A DNA stretch of 41,710 bases, taken from RGIG5612 sp045600845 (GTDB taxonomy: Bacteria > Bacillota > Clostridia > Lachnospirales > Lachnospiraceae). Numbering within the stretch: the stretch's first letter is position 1; the number at the start of each line of letters is the position of its first letter. The stretch spans positions 1 to 41,710 of the forward strand of contig JAZRYR010000034.1 in assembly GCA_045600845.1 (NCBI GenBank). The letters run 5' to 3'. The notes under the pieces are model-generated. The model made no database searches and was not told the DNA's origin. It saw nothing but the letters and a program-made list of their open reading frames with translations. The position numbers and the translations under genes were made by a program. Shown here in pieces: positions 6,432 through 15,237 of this stretch.

Positions 6432-8528
6432 ATGAGTAAAGAATTCAAATCATTCGAAATGGAACTTGCAGGAAGAACCTTAAGAGCAGACATCGGCCGT
6501 GTGGCAGCTCAGGCAAACGGCGCTGTATTACTGCATTATGGTGACACAGTTGTACTTTCAACAGCTACAGCTTCCGAGAGACCTCGTGATGGAATCGATT
6601 TCTTCCCACTGAGTGTAGACTTTGAAGAAAAAATGTATTCTGTTGGAAAAATCCCGGGAGGATTTACAAGACGAGAAGGACGTCCTTCGGATAACGCAAT
6701 CTTAACAAGCCGTGTTATCGACCGTCCAATGCGTCCTTTATTCCCGAAGGATTACCGAAACGATGTAGTATTAAATAACTTAGTAATGAGTGTAGATCCA
6801 GACTGCTCACCAGAACTTACCGCGATGTTAGGCAGCGCTCTTGCAACATGCATTTCCGACATTCCATTTGACGGCCCAGTAGCTATGACTCAGGTAGGCT
6901 TAGTAAATGGCGAATTAGTATTTAACCCAAATGAAGAACAGAAACTGGCAACCGATCTTTCATTAACCGTAGCTTCCACACCAGAAAAAGTTATCATGAT
7001 TGAAGCTGGTGCAAAAGAAGTTCCGGAAGATAAAATGATTGAAGCCATCTTCGCTGCACATGAACTGAATAAGAAAGTTAACGAGTTCTTCGCACAGATC
7101 ATTGCAGAAGTTGGTAAAGAAAAACACGAATATGAACAGCACATCATTCCAGAAGAAGTAACTGACGCTATCGTTGAGTTAGTTCCAGGCGAGGAAATGG
7201 AAAAAGCGGTATTTGCAGATGAGAAGCAGACTCGTGACGCCAACATCGCTGCCATCACCGCTATGCTGGAAGAAAAATTTGCAGATGAACATGAAGACTG
7301 GCTTCCAATGATCGATGAAGCTTTATATGCATACCAGAAGAAGACCGTTCGCAAGATGATCTTGAAAGACCACAAACGTCCAGATGGTCGTGCTATTGAC
7401 CAGATTCGTCCTCTGGCTGCAGAAATCGACCTTCTTCCAAGAGCTCATGGTTCCGGTATGTTCACCCGTGGACAGACTCAGATTATGACTGCCACTACTT
7501 TAGGACCTTTAAGTGATGCTCAGAAATTAGATGGTCTGGATCTTCATACCACATCCAAGAGATATATGCATCAGTACAACTTCCCTGGATATTCGGTAGG
7601 CGAAGCAAAACCTAGCAGAAGCCCTGGACGTCGTGAAATCGGCCATGGTGCATTAGCAGAAAGAGCTTTACTTCCGGTAATCCCTAGCGAGCAGGAATTC
7701 CCATATGCTCTTCGTCTGGTATCCGAAACTTTCGAATCGAATGGTTCTACCAGTCAGGCATCGGTATGTGCATCTACCTTAAGTCTTATGGCAGCAGGTG
7801 TTCCGATTAAACGTCCGGTAGCTGGAATCTCCTGCGGTCTGGTAACTGGAGAAACTGATGAGGATTACTTAGTACTTACCGATATTCAGGGTCTGGAAGA
7901 CTTCTTTGGAGACATGGACTTCAAGGTTGCCGGAACGGACGTAGGTATTACCGCTATCCAGATGGATATTAAGATTCATGGTCTTACAAGAGCCATCGTA
8001 GAAGAAGCTATCACCAGAGCAAAACAAGCCAGAACTTACATTCTTCATGAAGTAATGCTTCCGGTTATTGCAGAGCCTAGAAAAGAAGTTGGCAAATATG
8101 CTCCTAAGATCATCAGCATGCAGATCGACCCGGATAAGATCGGCGAAGTTGTCGGCAAACAGGGCAAGGTTATTAACGAGATTATCGCAAGAACCGGCGT
8201 TAAGATCGATATTAATGACGACGGACTGGTTTCCATCTGTGGCGTAGAAAAAGATAAATTAGAAGAAGCACGTGAAATGATCGATACCATCGTATCGGAC
8301 TTTGAAGAAGGCAGAATTTATGAGGGTACCGTAGTTTCCATTAAAGACTTCGGCGCATTCTTAGAGTTTGCTCCTGGCAAAGAGGGAATGGTTCATATTT
8401 CCAAGATTGCTCCAGAGAGAATCAAACAGGTAGAAGACGTTCTGACTCTGGGCGATATTGTTAAGGCAAAATGTATGGGCCCTGACAAGATGGGAAGAAT
8501 TTCCTTCAGCATTAAAGACGCAAAATAA
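6432..8528 (+). CDS. pnp: Polyribonucleotide nucleotidyltransferase (PNPase)
   Basis: A 698-residue protein starting MSKEFKSFEMELAGR at ATG 6432, behind AGGAGGAG. The open frame continues 14 codons upstream through the leader repeat but lacks a ribosome binding site. Domain order is complete: first RNase PH domain, all-helical linker, and second RNase PH domain with GSGMFTRGQTQIM and the phosphate-site region GRREIGHGALAERAL. Then come a KH domain (IGEVVGKQGKVINEI) and a C-terminal S1 domain (GTVVSIKDFGAFLEF). PNPase is the trimeric 3'-to-5' phosphorolytic exonuclease and RNA-tailing enzyme of the degradosome. It follows rpsO and is closed by a strong terminator, so it probably depends on rpsO read-through or on an unrecognised promoter between 6299 and 6431. 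Confidence 0.98.
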   Translation: MSKEFKSFEMELAGRTLRADIGRVAAQANGAVLLHYGDTVVLSTATASERPRDGIDFFPLSVDFEEKMYSVGKIPGGFTRREGRPSDNAILTSRVIDRPMRPLFPKDYRNDVVLNNLVMSVDPDCSPELTAMLGSALATCISDIPFDGPVAMTQVGLVNGELVFNPNEEQKLATDLSLTVASTPEKVIMIEAGAKEVPEDKMIEAIFAAHELNKKVNEFFAQIIAEVGKEKHEYEQHIIPEEVTDAIVELVPGEEMEKAVFADEKQTRDANIAAITAMLEEKFADEHEDWLPMIDEALYAYQKKTVRKMILKDHKRPDGRAIDQIRPLAAEIDLLPRAHGSGMFTRGQTQIMTATTLGPLSDAQKLDGLDLHTTSKRYMHQYNFPGYSVGEAKPSRSPGRREIGHGALAERALLPVIPSEQEFPYALRLVSETFESNGSTSQASVCASTLSLMAAGVPIKRPVAGISCGLVTGETDEDYLVLTDIQGLEDFFGDMDFKVAGTDVGITAIQMDIKIHGLTRAIVEEAITRAKQARTYILHEVMLPVIAEPRKEVGKYAPKIISMQIDPDKIGEVVGKQGKVINEIIARTGVKIDINDDGLVSICGVEKDKLEEAREMIDTIVSDFEEGRIYEGTVVSIKDFGAFLEFAPGKEGMVHISKIAPERIKQVEDVLTLGDIVKAKCMGPDKMGRISFSIKDAK

Positions 8529-8549
8529 TATTAAACTTTTCGTTTTTAG

Positions 8550-8578
8550 AAAAATCCACGCTTTGGCGTGGATTTTTT
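8550..8578 (+). terminator. Rho-independent terminator after pnp
   Basis: AAAAATCCACGC pairs with GCGTGGATTTTT around a TTTG loop, and the stem runs into a T6 tract at 8573-8578. It is positioned 21 bp after the pnp stop codon. Confidence 0.9.
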
Positions 8579-8612
8579 GCTTTCTGGTTATTTAAAAGAA
8601 CATCTTAGAACA

Positions 8613-8641
8613 TTGATATAAATGGCTAGAAAGGGTATAAT
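8613..8641 (+). promoter_or_regulatory. Sigma-70-type promoter for the ABC transporter and downstream gene run
   Basis: TTGATA at 8613-8618 and a perfect TATAAT at 8636-8641 are 17 bp apart, just after the pnp terminator and about 45 bp before the ATPase start. It is the only clear promoter I see before the long plus-strand run; internal promoters may exist. Confidence 0.75.
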
Positions 8642-8693
8642 TAAATAATACAAGAAAAGCGGGATATTAGAGTTTTTTTGAGAGAAAAAAATC

Positions 8694-9398
8694 ATGAGTT
8701 TTATCGAAATCAAAAACATTGTAAAAGAATACGTAAGTAAAGGCGGCCTGTCTCTAAAAGCAGTAGATGGGATTACTTTTAACATTGAAAAAGGCGAATT
8801 TGCAGTCATCGTCGGACCTTCGGGCGCCGGAAAAACGACCGTATTAAATATGTTGGGCGGAATGGATACCATCACGTCCGGTGAAATTCTGGTAGATGGA
8901 GTGGATATCGCGAAATATTCATCCAAACAGCTGACAAAATACCGTCGTTTTGATGTCGGTTTTGTTTTTCAGTTTTATAATCTGGTTCCGAATTTTACTG
9001 CATTGGAAAATGTAGAACTTGCGAACCAGATTGGACAGAATCCGTTGGATGCAAAGCAGGTTATGGAAGAGGTAGGCTTGGGAGAACGTCTGAATAATTT
9101 TCCGGCCCAGCTTTCCGGCGGGGAACAACAGAGAGTATCCATTGCCCGGGCTTTGGCAAAAAATCCAAAGCTGATGCTATGTGATGAACCGACAGGCGCT
9201 TTGGATTATAAAACCGGTAAAACCATATTAAAACTTCTTCAGGATATGTGCAGACAAAAAGGAATGACGGTTATTGTCATTACCCATAACCAGGCCATTG
9301 CACCGATGGCTGACAGAGTAATCCATATAAAGAACGGAAAGGTAGAAACGATGGAAGAAAATCCAACGCCTGTTTCTATCGATGAAATTGAATGGTGA
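8694..9398 (+). CDS. ABC transporter ATP-binding protein, MacB/LolD type
   Basis: A 234-residue ATPase with Walker A GPSGAGKT (41-48), a Q-loop in FVFQFYNLVPNFTALENV, signature LSGGEQQR (about 141-148), Walker B LMLCDEPTGALD and the H-loop His in VITHNQ. The LVPNFTALENV and DEPTGALD patterns place it in the MacB/LolD/FtsE-like group, which drives mechanotransmission or extrusion through FtsX-fold permeases rather than classic substrate channels. The next gene is exactly such a permease and overlaps this one by 17 bp, so the two form one transporter. The ribosome binding site is weak (GAGAG). Substrate unknown; lipids, lantibiotic-like peptides or control of cell-wall hydrolases are possibilities in Firmicutes. 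Confidence 0.93.
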   Translation: MSFIEIKNIVKEYVSKGGLSLKAVDGITFNIEKGEFAVIVGPSGAGKTTVLNMLGGMDTITSGEILVDGVDIAKYSSKQLTKYRRFDVGFVFQFYNLVPNFTALENVELANQIGQNPLDAKQVMEEVGLGERLNNFPAQLSGGEQQRVSIARALAKNPKLMLCDEPTGALDYKTGKTILKLLQDMCRQKGMTVIVITHNQAIAPMADRVIHIKNGKVETMEENPTPVSIDEIEW

Positions 9399-12300
9399 CG
9401 AAAGCAATAAGGATGAAACTGTTTTGAAAATAATTTACAAAGATGTATTCAGAGAAATAAAGAAATCCAAGGGACGTTTTATATCCCTTTTCCTTATTGT
9501 TGTTCTCGGCGTTGCGTTTTATACAGGAATCCGGTCCAGCAGTCCGGATATGATGATTTCTGCGGATACTTTTTATGATGAGTCAAATCTGGCGGATATT
9601 CGCGTAATCTCCACTTTGGGAATAACCAAAGGAGATATTGAAGCCTTATCAAAGGTTGATGGGGTGGAAAAAGCCTATGGGAATTATACTTCGGATTTCC
9701 TTTGTAAGGGAGAAGATTCTCAGTATGTAGTAAAAGTAATTGCAGCTACAGAGGGCATTAATGAAGTTAAGCTGAAATCCGGAAAGATGCCGGTAAAGAA
9801 GGATGAATGTATTGTTGATGATTACAGTCTGAAGACGAATAATTATCATATCGGAGATACTCTTGAATTGGTTTCCGGTAACGATACCACGCTTGAGGAT
9901 GTAATTTCCACATCAAAATTCACGATCTGCGGAAGTTTCATTTCTTCAGAATACGTGTCGATGTCCATGGGGACTTCTTCGATTGGTTCCGGTTCTGTAG
10001 AGGGTGTGATAATTGTACGTCCGGAAGTATTTCAGCTGGAAGTATTCACCGAGGCGGATGTACTGGTCCAAGGCGCAAAGGATTTGATGTGCTATTCGGA
10101 TACGTACGAAAACCTTATAAAAGGTGTAAAAGATAATATTGAGAAAATTGCGGATGAACGGAATGAAATCCGCTACAACGAAGTCATTGATGAAGCAAAT
10201 AACGAACTGGAAAAAGCCAGAAAAGAATTTGATGATGGCAAGAAAAAACTGGATGACGGAAAAAAAGAGTACGAAGATGGAAAAAAGAAGTTAGAAGATG
10301 CCAAAATTCAGTACGAAGATGGTCAGAATCAAATCGCCCAGGGCCAGGTTGAAATCAATAATGGATGGGAGGAGCTGAATGCCCAGAAGAAAGCTTTTGA
10401 AGAAAAGAAACAAGAATTTCAGATACAGAAAGCTGTTGCGGAATATGATCTGAATTCAAAACTTTCGGAATATGAATTTATTAAAAATTATATCCTCCAA
10501 TACCTTTCCAAGGAAGATATTGCCCGAATCCGGCAGTTTATTTATGACATTACCGGAATCGATCTGGATTTTGAAGCCTATGAAGCAATGATTTATCAGT
10601 ATGCGGAGGAAGCCAGAGCTCAGATCGCCGAGGGACAGGCGCAGATTGACTATTATCAGGCACAGCTGGATTCAGCAGAGGCGGAACTGAATTATCAGCA
10701 GGGACAGATCTATGCGGGACAGAGGGAACTGGACGCTGCTGCCGAAGAAATAAAAAAAGGGGAGAAAGAGCTGGCAGATGCCAAAAAAGAAATCGATGAT
10801 GGGGAAAAAGAATTAAAAGACGCGGAAGAAAAACTAGATGATGCGGAAAAAGAAATTGCAAAGATTGAAAAGTCCGAATGGTATGTGTTAGACCGGAACT
10901 ATCTGACAGATTATACTTCCTTTGGTTCCGATGCGGAAAGAATCGGAAATATTGGAAAAGTATTTCCGGTCATCTTCTTCATTGTTGCTGCCTTGGTTTG
11001 TCTGACGGCCATGACAAGAATGATTGATGAGGAACGGACCCAGATCGGTACATTAAAGGCCTTAGGATACGGGAAAGGAACCATCATGATGAAGTATGTA
11101 ATTTATGCTTTGTTGGCTACCGTATTCGGCTCTATTGCAGGGTCTTTGCTGGGGGGCAAAATACTTCCGTATATTATCCTTCATGAATATAAAATTCTTT
11201 ATCCGAACATTGAGACGCTTTATTTCCCATATAGTCTGGAACACAGTCTGGTTGCCAGTGGAGCATCTTTGGTGTGCATTCTTTCTGCAACCTTGCTTGC
11301 CTGTATGAAGTCCTTAATGGAAGTTCCGGCAAGTCTGATGCGGCCGGTAGCACCAAAACAAACCAAGAAGTTATTGCTGGAGCGTATTCCGGGTCTCTGG
11401 AATAAAATACGTTTCAACTGGAAGAATGCTTTAAGAAATTTCATACGTTACAAAAAACGTTTGGTCATGACATTATTCGGTATTTGTGGGTCCACGGCCC
11501 TTTTGCTGGTCGGCTTTGGATTAAAAGATTCGGTAGATACGATTCTTTTTGCCCAATATGGACGGATTTGTCTTTATGATGAAGTGATCACCATAGATGC
11601 GAATGCTTCGGAAAAAGATAAGGATGAACTGCAGGATATATTGGATAAAGACCGTCGGTTTGCAAGTTATCTTTACACATACCAGATGTCTTTGGACGCA
11701 GAGTCCGATAACTCCAAAGAAATACTTTCCCCTTATATTTTTGTCCCGGAAGATTTGCATGCCTTTGAAGACAATGTCCGTCTGCAGAACCGGATTACGG
11801 AAGAAAAACTGACCCTGAAAGACGGGGAAGTTATTATTTCTGAAAAGATGGCCTCTGTTTTAGGTGTTAAGGAAGGGGATATCCTTCACATTTCCTCTAA
11901 CCAGAAAGACAAGAAAGATGTAACCATTGGCGGAATTGCAGAAAATTATGTATATCATTATGTTTACATGACCCCGAAGATGTATGAGAGTCTGTATGGA
12001 AAAAAGCCGGATTATAATTCCATAACTATCGTAAACAATGAAGGGGTAACAATAGACGCAGATGAATTCGGAAATGAATTTCTTAAGTATGATGCCGTAG
12101 GCGGAGTTCAAAGCATCTCGGTTTTGGTTGATAAGTTTTCGGACTTGTTGGACAGTATGGATGTGATAACCCTGGTATTGATCGTATGTGCCGGAGCCCT
12201 GACCTTTGTTGTCCTTTATAACCTGAACAATATTAATATCAGTGAGAGACGAAGAGAACTGGCAACTTTAAAAGTATTGGGCTTTTATGATATTGAACTG

Positions 12301-12558
12301 AGCCAGTATATCTACCGTGAAAATATCTTAATTACAATTATTGGAATCGCTTTGGGACTCGTAGGTGGTGTATTACTGAACAATTACGTAATAAATACCG
12401 TAGAAGTCGACCTGGTTATGTTTGGAAGGCAGATTTTCTTCCCTAGCTTTATCAAGAGTGTTCTCATTGCGGTCGGATTTACCGTTATTGTGAATATTAT
12501 CGTACATTTTAAACTGAAGAAAATCGACATGGCGACCTCCTTAAAGAGTGTTGAATAA
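9382..12558 (+). CDS. FtsX/MacB-fold ABC permease with long extracytoplasmic coiled coil
   Basis: A 1058-residue protein. It has an N-terminal membrane segment (about 33-51), a large extracytoplasmic region and three clustered membrane segments with the first FtsX domain (about 527-660). Then come another membrane helix (about 694-714), a second extracytoplasmic domain and the last FtsX domain (about 925-1050). Residues about 270-493 form a strongly charged heptad-like coiled coil with repeated DDGKKKLEDAK-type and DAKKEIDDGEKEL segments. The middle contains a non-repetitive hinge near 360-400. The stalk resembles those of FtsX-type permeases that signal across the membrane. The ATG at 9382 overlaps the ATPase gene; a TTG at 9424 with AAGGA upstream would start LKIIYKDVFREIKK, closer to the usual beginning, and is a fair alternative. 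Substrate unknown. Confidence 0.9.
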   Translation: MKLNGDESNKDETVLKIIYKDVFREIKKSKGRFISLFLIVVLGVAFYTGIRSSSPDMMISADTFYDESNLADIRVISTLGITKGDIEALSKVDGVEKAYGNYTSDFLCKGEDSQYVVKVIAATEGINEVKLKSGKMPVKKDECIVDDYSLKTNNYHIGDTLELVSGNDTTLEDVISTSKFTICGSFISSEYVSMSMGTSSIGSGSVEGVIIVRPEVFQLEVFTEADVLVQGAKDLMCYSDTYENLIKGVKDNIEKIADERNEIRYNEVIDEANNELEKARKEFDDGKKKLDDGKKEYEDGKKKLEDAKIQYEDGQNQIAQGQVEINNGWEELNAQKKAFEEKKQEFQIQKAVAEYDLNSKLSEYEFIKNYILQYLSKEDIARIRQFIYDITGIDLDFEAYEAMIYQYAEEARAQIAEGQAQIDYYQAQLDSAEAELNYQQGQIYAGQRELDAAAEEIKKGEKELADAKKEIDDGEKELKDAEEKLDDAEKEIAKIEKSEWYVLDRNYLTDYTSFGSDAERIGNIGKVFPVIFFIVAALVCLTAMTRMIDEERTQIGTLKALGYGKGTIMMKYVIYALLATVFGSIAGSLLGGKILPYIILHEYKILYPNIETLYFPYSLEHSLVASGASLVCILSATLLACMKSLMEVPASLMRPVAPKQTKKLLLERIPGLWNKIRFNWKNALRNFIRYKKRLVMTLFGICGSTALLLVGFGLKDSVDTILFAQYGRICLYDEVITIDANASEKDKDELQDILDKDRRFASYLYTYQMSLDAESDNSKEILSPYIFVPEDLHAFEDNVRLQNRITEEKLTLKDGEVIISEKMASVLGVKEGDILHISSNQKDKKDVTIGGIAENYVYHYVYMTPKMYESLYGKKPDYNSITIVNNEGVTIDADEFGNEFLKYDAVGGVQSISVLVDKFSDLLDSMDVITLVLIVCAGALTFVVLYNLNNINISERRRELATLKVLGFYDIELSQYIYRENILITIIGIALGLVGGVLLNNYVINTVEVDLVMFGRQIFFPSFIKSVLIAVGFTVIVNIIVHFKLKKIDMATSLKSVE

Positions 12559-12582
12559 GACTTATAGAAATAGTAAACTATT

Positions 12583-15237
12583 ATGGTGAAAAAGAATAAA
12601 TCAAAACCGAAAAATTCTAAAAATTTTAAGAGTTCAAAAAAAGAAAATAAAGAGATTAAAATCATTATTATCGCAGCCATTGCCCTGCTGTTAGAGCTGT
12701 GCGCCTTCGGTATTTTGGGAACGGTCGGAGGCTGGATAAAATATGCAGAGTTTGGTCTGTTTGGTTTAATGGCCTATGTTTTCCCGGTTGCGGGTGCATT
12801 GGCGATTATTTTCATCTATCTGAGGAGCGAAAAGAAAACCAGCAAGATTATCTGCTGTATTGTTTTCTTCCTTTGTCTTTGTGCATTTATCCATTTGCTG
12901 ACTTTCCAGAATTTTGCAGAGGTAACCGTAGATAAATATTTTACGGACTGCGCCGAAAAACTCACCGGAGGCGGTATTTTTGGTGGCCTTTTAGCTTTAG
13001 GCTTGTTTAAAGCAGTCAGCAAAGCAGGAACAATCGTGATTCTGGTTCTGGCGATGCTGATCTGCCTTCTTTTCATTTTCGAGGTTCCAGTTTTTGAAAG
13101 CATTAAAATGCTGTTTACCAAAACCAGAACAGAGGAAGATGAGGACGAGGAGCCAGACAAGATTGTTGTGACACGTTCAAAAGCGAAAAAAGAAGAAACT
13201 GTTTACGAAGGAAAATCGGAGGAAGGCGTAACCATCCGTATTGTGAAAGCTTCTTCGAAAAAACATGTAAAGACGCCTTTAAAGAGAAGTTACAATAAAG
13301 CGGTTCCTTTAAGGGACGGATCTACCAGGACGTTACGCTCCAATGTCAAGGCAAAAGGAATTACGGATGTGGGATTGATCAAAGCTCATGCCAATGGAGA
13401 TGAAATCCATGAAATTACCCATATGAAACCGTCTCATAAGGAAACGGTTCCAGAAGAACCAAAGAAGACGATTCAGGTTACCGATATGACGGAAATTGAG
13501 GCTGCGAAGAAAGCAAAAGAAATGGCAGCTGCAGAAGAAGCAAAAATAGCGGCAGCCAGAATGGAGGCAGAGAGAGAACGCCTGGAGAAAGAACGCCGGG
13601 ATCGTGCGCGTCAGGAAAAAGAGCGTCAGGAAAAACTGACGGCAGAAAAAGCGAAAGTGACGCAGCAGACGAAAGAAAGAACGCAGAAGACAAAGCCGGC
13701 TTTGAAGAATGTGAAAGTAGATGAAGATGGATATGTTTATCCGCCGGTCAGCTTGCTGAGCAAGAGTAAAGGAAAAAATACCGGAATTTCCAATACAGAA
13801 CTTAAGAAAATGGCCGAGAATCTGGAAACGATTCTCAGCTTGTTTGGCGCAAATGCAAAGGTTATTGATATGCAGGCTGGACCTACCGTCACTCGGTTTG
13901 AACTTCAGCCGGAAATGGGAATCCGTGTAAATAAATTTACGGCTTTGGCGGATGACCTGAAGCTGAATTTAGCGGTTCCGGACATTCGGATTGAGGCTCC
14001 GATTCCGGGAAGAGCTGCGATCGGTATTGAGATTCCGAATAGTAATTCCCTGACGGTTCTTATGAGAGACCTTTTGGAAGATAAAGCCCTTATGGACCAT
14101 CAGTCGAAAATTGCTGTGGCAGCAGGAGTGGATATCAGCGGAAACGTTGTTGTCAGTGATATTGATGCCATGCCGCATCTCCTGGTTGCAGGTACGACAG
14201 GGTCCGGTAAATCCGTATTTACGAAATCTTTATTGATGACAATTCTGTTCCGTGCGAAACCGACGGAAGTGGGAATCATCATTATCGACCCGAAACGGGT
14301 AGAGTTTAATGCCTTTAACGGAATTCCGCATATGATGAAGGAAGTCGTGACTGACGCCGGTCAGGCGGTCAGTACCTTACGCTGGGCGGTGAATGAAATG
14401 ACAAACCGCTATACCCGAATGCAGCTTTCCGGTGTAAATGACATAAAGAGTTATAATTACAAGTTTGAGAAAGGCCTGCTGAATCCAGAGGAGGAAAATC
14501 CGAAGACGATGCAGCAGATCATCATCGTCATAGATGAATTGGCCGACTTAATGATGACGGCAGCAAAAGAAGTAGAAAGCCTGATTGTACGGCTGGCTCA
14601 GCTGGCCCGTGCAGCCGGTATTCATCTGATTATAGCGACCCAGAGACCTTCTGCCAATGTAGTTACCGGTCTGATTAAAGCCAATGTTCCATCAAAGGCG
14701 GCCTTGAGAGTTTCTTCCGGATTGGAATCCAGAATCATTTTGGACATGAAGGGGGCAGAGGAACTTATTGGACATGGAGATATGCTTTTCCATCCAAACG
14801 GTTTAGTAAAACCAATCCGTATTCAAGGTGCCTTTGTTTCGGAAAAGGAAGTTGATGCAGTAACGACCTTCCTGAAAGAAAATAATTCGACAGATTACTA
14901 TGCTGCGGAAAATCAGGAAATCCAGAAATATCTGAACAATCCGGATGCAGGTCCAGCATCTGTTTCGGAAACCTTGGAGGAAAGTAGTTCAGAGAGTAAG
15001 TATGACGACTATCTTTTTGAAGCGGGTATTCTCTGCATTGAGATGGGAAAAGCTTCTTCTTCCATGCTTCAAAGGAGATTCAGCATTGGATTTAACCGTG
15101 CCGCAAGGATTATTGACCAGCTGACGGAAATGGGGGCCATTGGTCCGGCGAACGGAGCAAAACCGAGAGAAATTCTGGTAGATAGTTATGCTTTTGAAGA
15201 AATGTTCCAGGCAAAGGAAAATACATATAATGAATAA
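12583..15237 (+). CDS. ftsK: DNA translocase FtsK/SpoIIIE
   Basis: An 884-residue protein. The N-terminal ~190 residues hold four or so membrane helices after a Lys-rich start. A long charged linker follows (about 190-390, with an Ala/Glu/Arg/Lys helix-forming stretch), then the RecA-like motor with Walker A GTTGSGKS (about 537-544), IIIDPKRVEFNAFNGIPH and Walker B IIIVIDELADLMM. The C-terminal winged-helix gamma domain (CIEMGKASSSMLQRRFSIGFNRAARIIDQL) reads orienting chromosome sequences. The protein pumps DNA at the division or sporulation septum and coordinates dimer resolution. It starts 24 bp after the permease without a clear ribosome binding site (GTG 12586 is an alternative) and overlaps the next gene by 8 bp. 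Whether it is the vegetative FtsK or sporulation SpoIIIE cannot be decided from this window. Confidence 0.95.
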   Translation: MVKKNKSKPKNSKNFKSSKKENKEIKIIIIAAIALLLELCAFGILGTVGGWIKYAEFGLFGLMAYVFPVAGALAIIFIYLRSEKKTSKIICCIVFFLCLCAFIHLLTFQNFAEVTVDKYFTDCAEKLTGGGIFGGLLALGLFKAVSKAGTIVILVLAMLICLLFIFEVPVFESIKMLFTKTRTEEDEDEEPDKIVVTRSKAKKEETVYEGKSEEGVTIRIVKASSKKHVKTPLKRSYNKAVPLRDGSTRTLRSNVKAKGITDVGLIKAHANGDEIHEITHMKPSHKETVPEEPKKTIQVTDMTEIEAAKKAKEMAAAEEAKIAAARMEAERERLEKERRDRARQEKERQEKLTAEKAKVTQQTKERTQKTKPALKNVKVDEDGYVYPPVSLLSKSKGKNTGISNTELKKMAENLETILSLFGANAKVIDMQAGPTVTRFELQPEMGIRVNKFTALADDLKLNLAVPDIRIEAPIPGRAAIGIEIPNSNSLTVLMRDLLEDKALMDHQSKIAVAAGVDISGNVVVSDIDAMPHLLVAGTTGSGKSVFTKSLLMTILFRAKPTEVGIIIIDPKRVEFNAFNGIPHMMKEVVTDAGQAVSTLRWAVNEMTNRYTRMQLSGVNDIKSYNYKFEKGLLNPEEENPKTMQQIIIVIDELADLMMTAAKEVESLIVRLAQLARAAGIHLIIATQRPSANVVTGLIKANVPSKAALRVSSGLESRIILDMKGAEELIGHGDMLFHPNGLVKPIRIQGAFVSEKEVDAVTTFLKENNSTDYYAAENQEIQKYLNNPDAGPASVSETLEESSSESKYDDYLFEAGILCIEMGKASSSMLQRRFSIGFNRAARIIDQLTEMGAIGPANGAKPREILVDSYAFEEMFQAKENTYNE

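Noticed and set aside
8694..12558. Bacteriocin-immunity BceAB system
   Set aside because: The permease architecture (two FtsX domains with a long coiled-coil stalk) differs from BceB, and no two-component system is adjacent.
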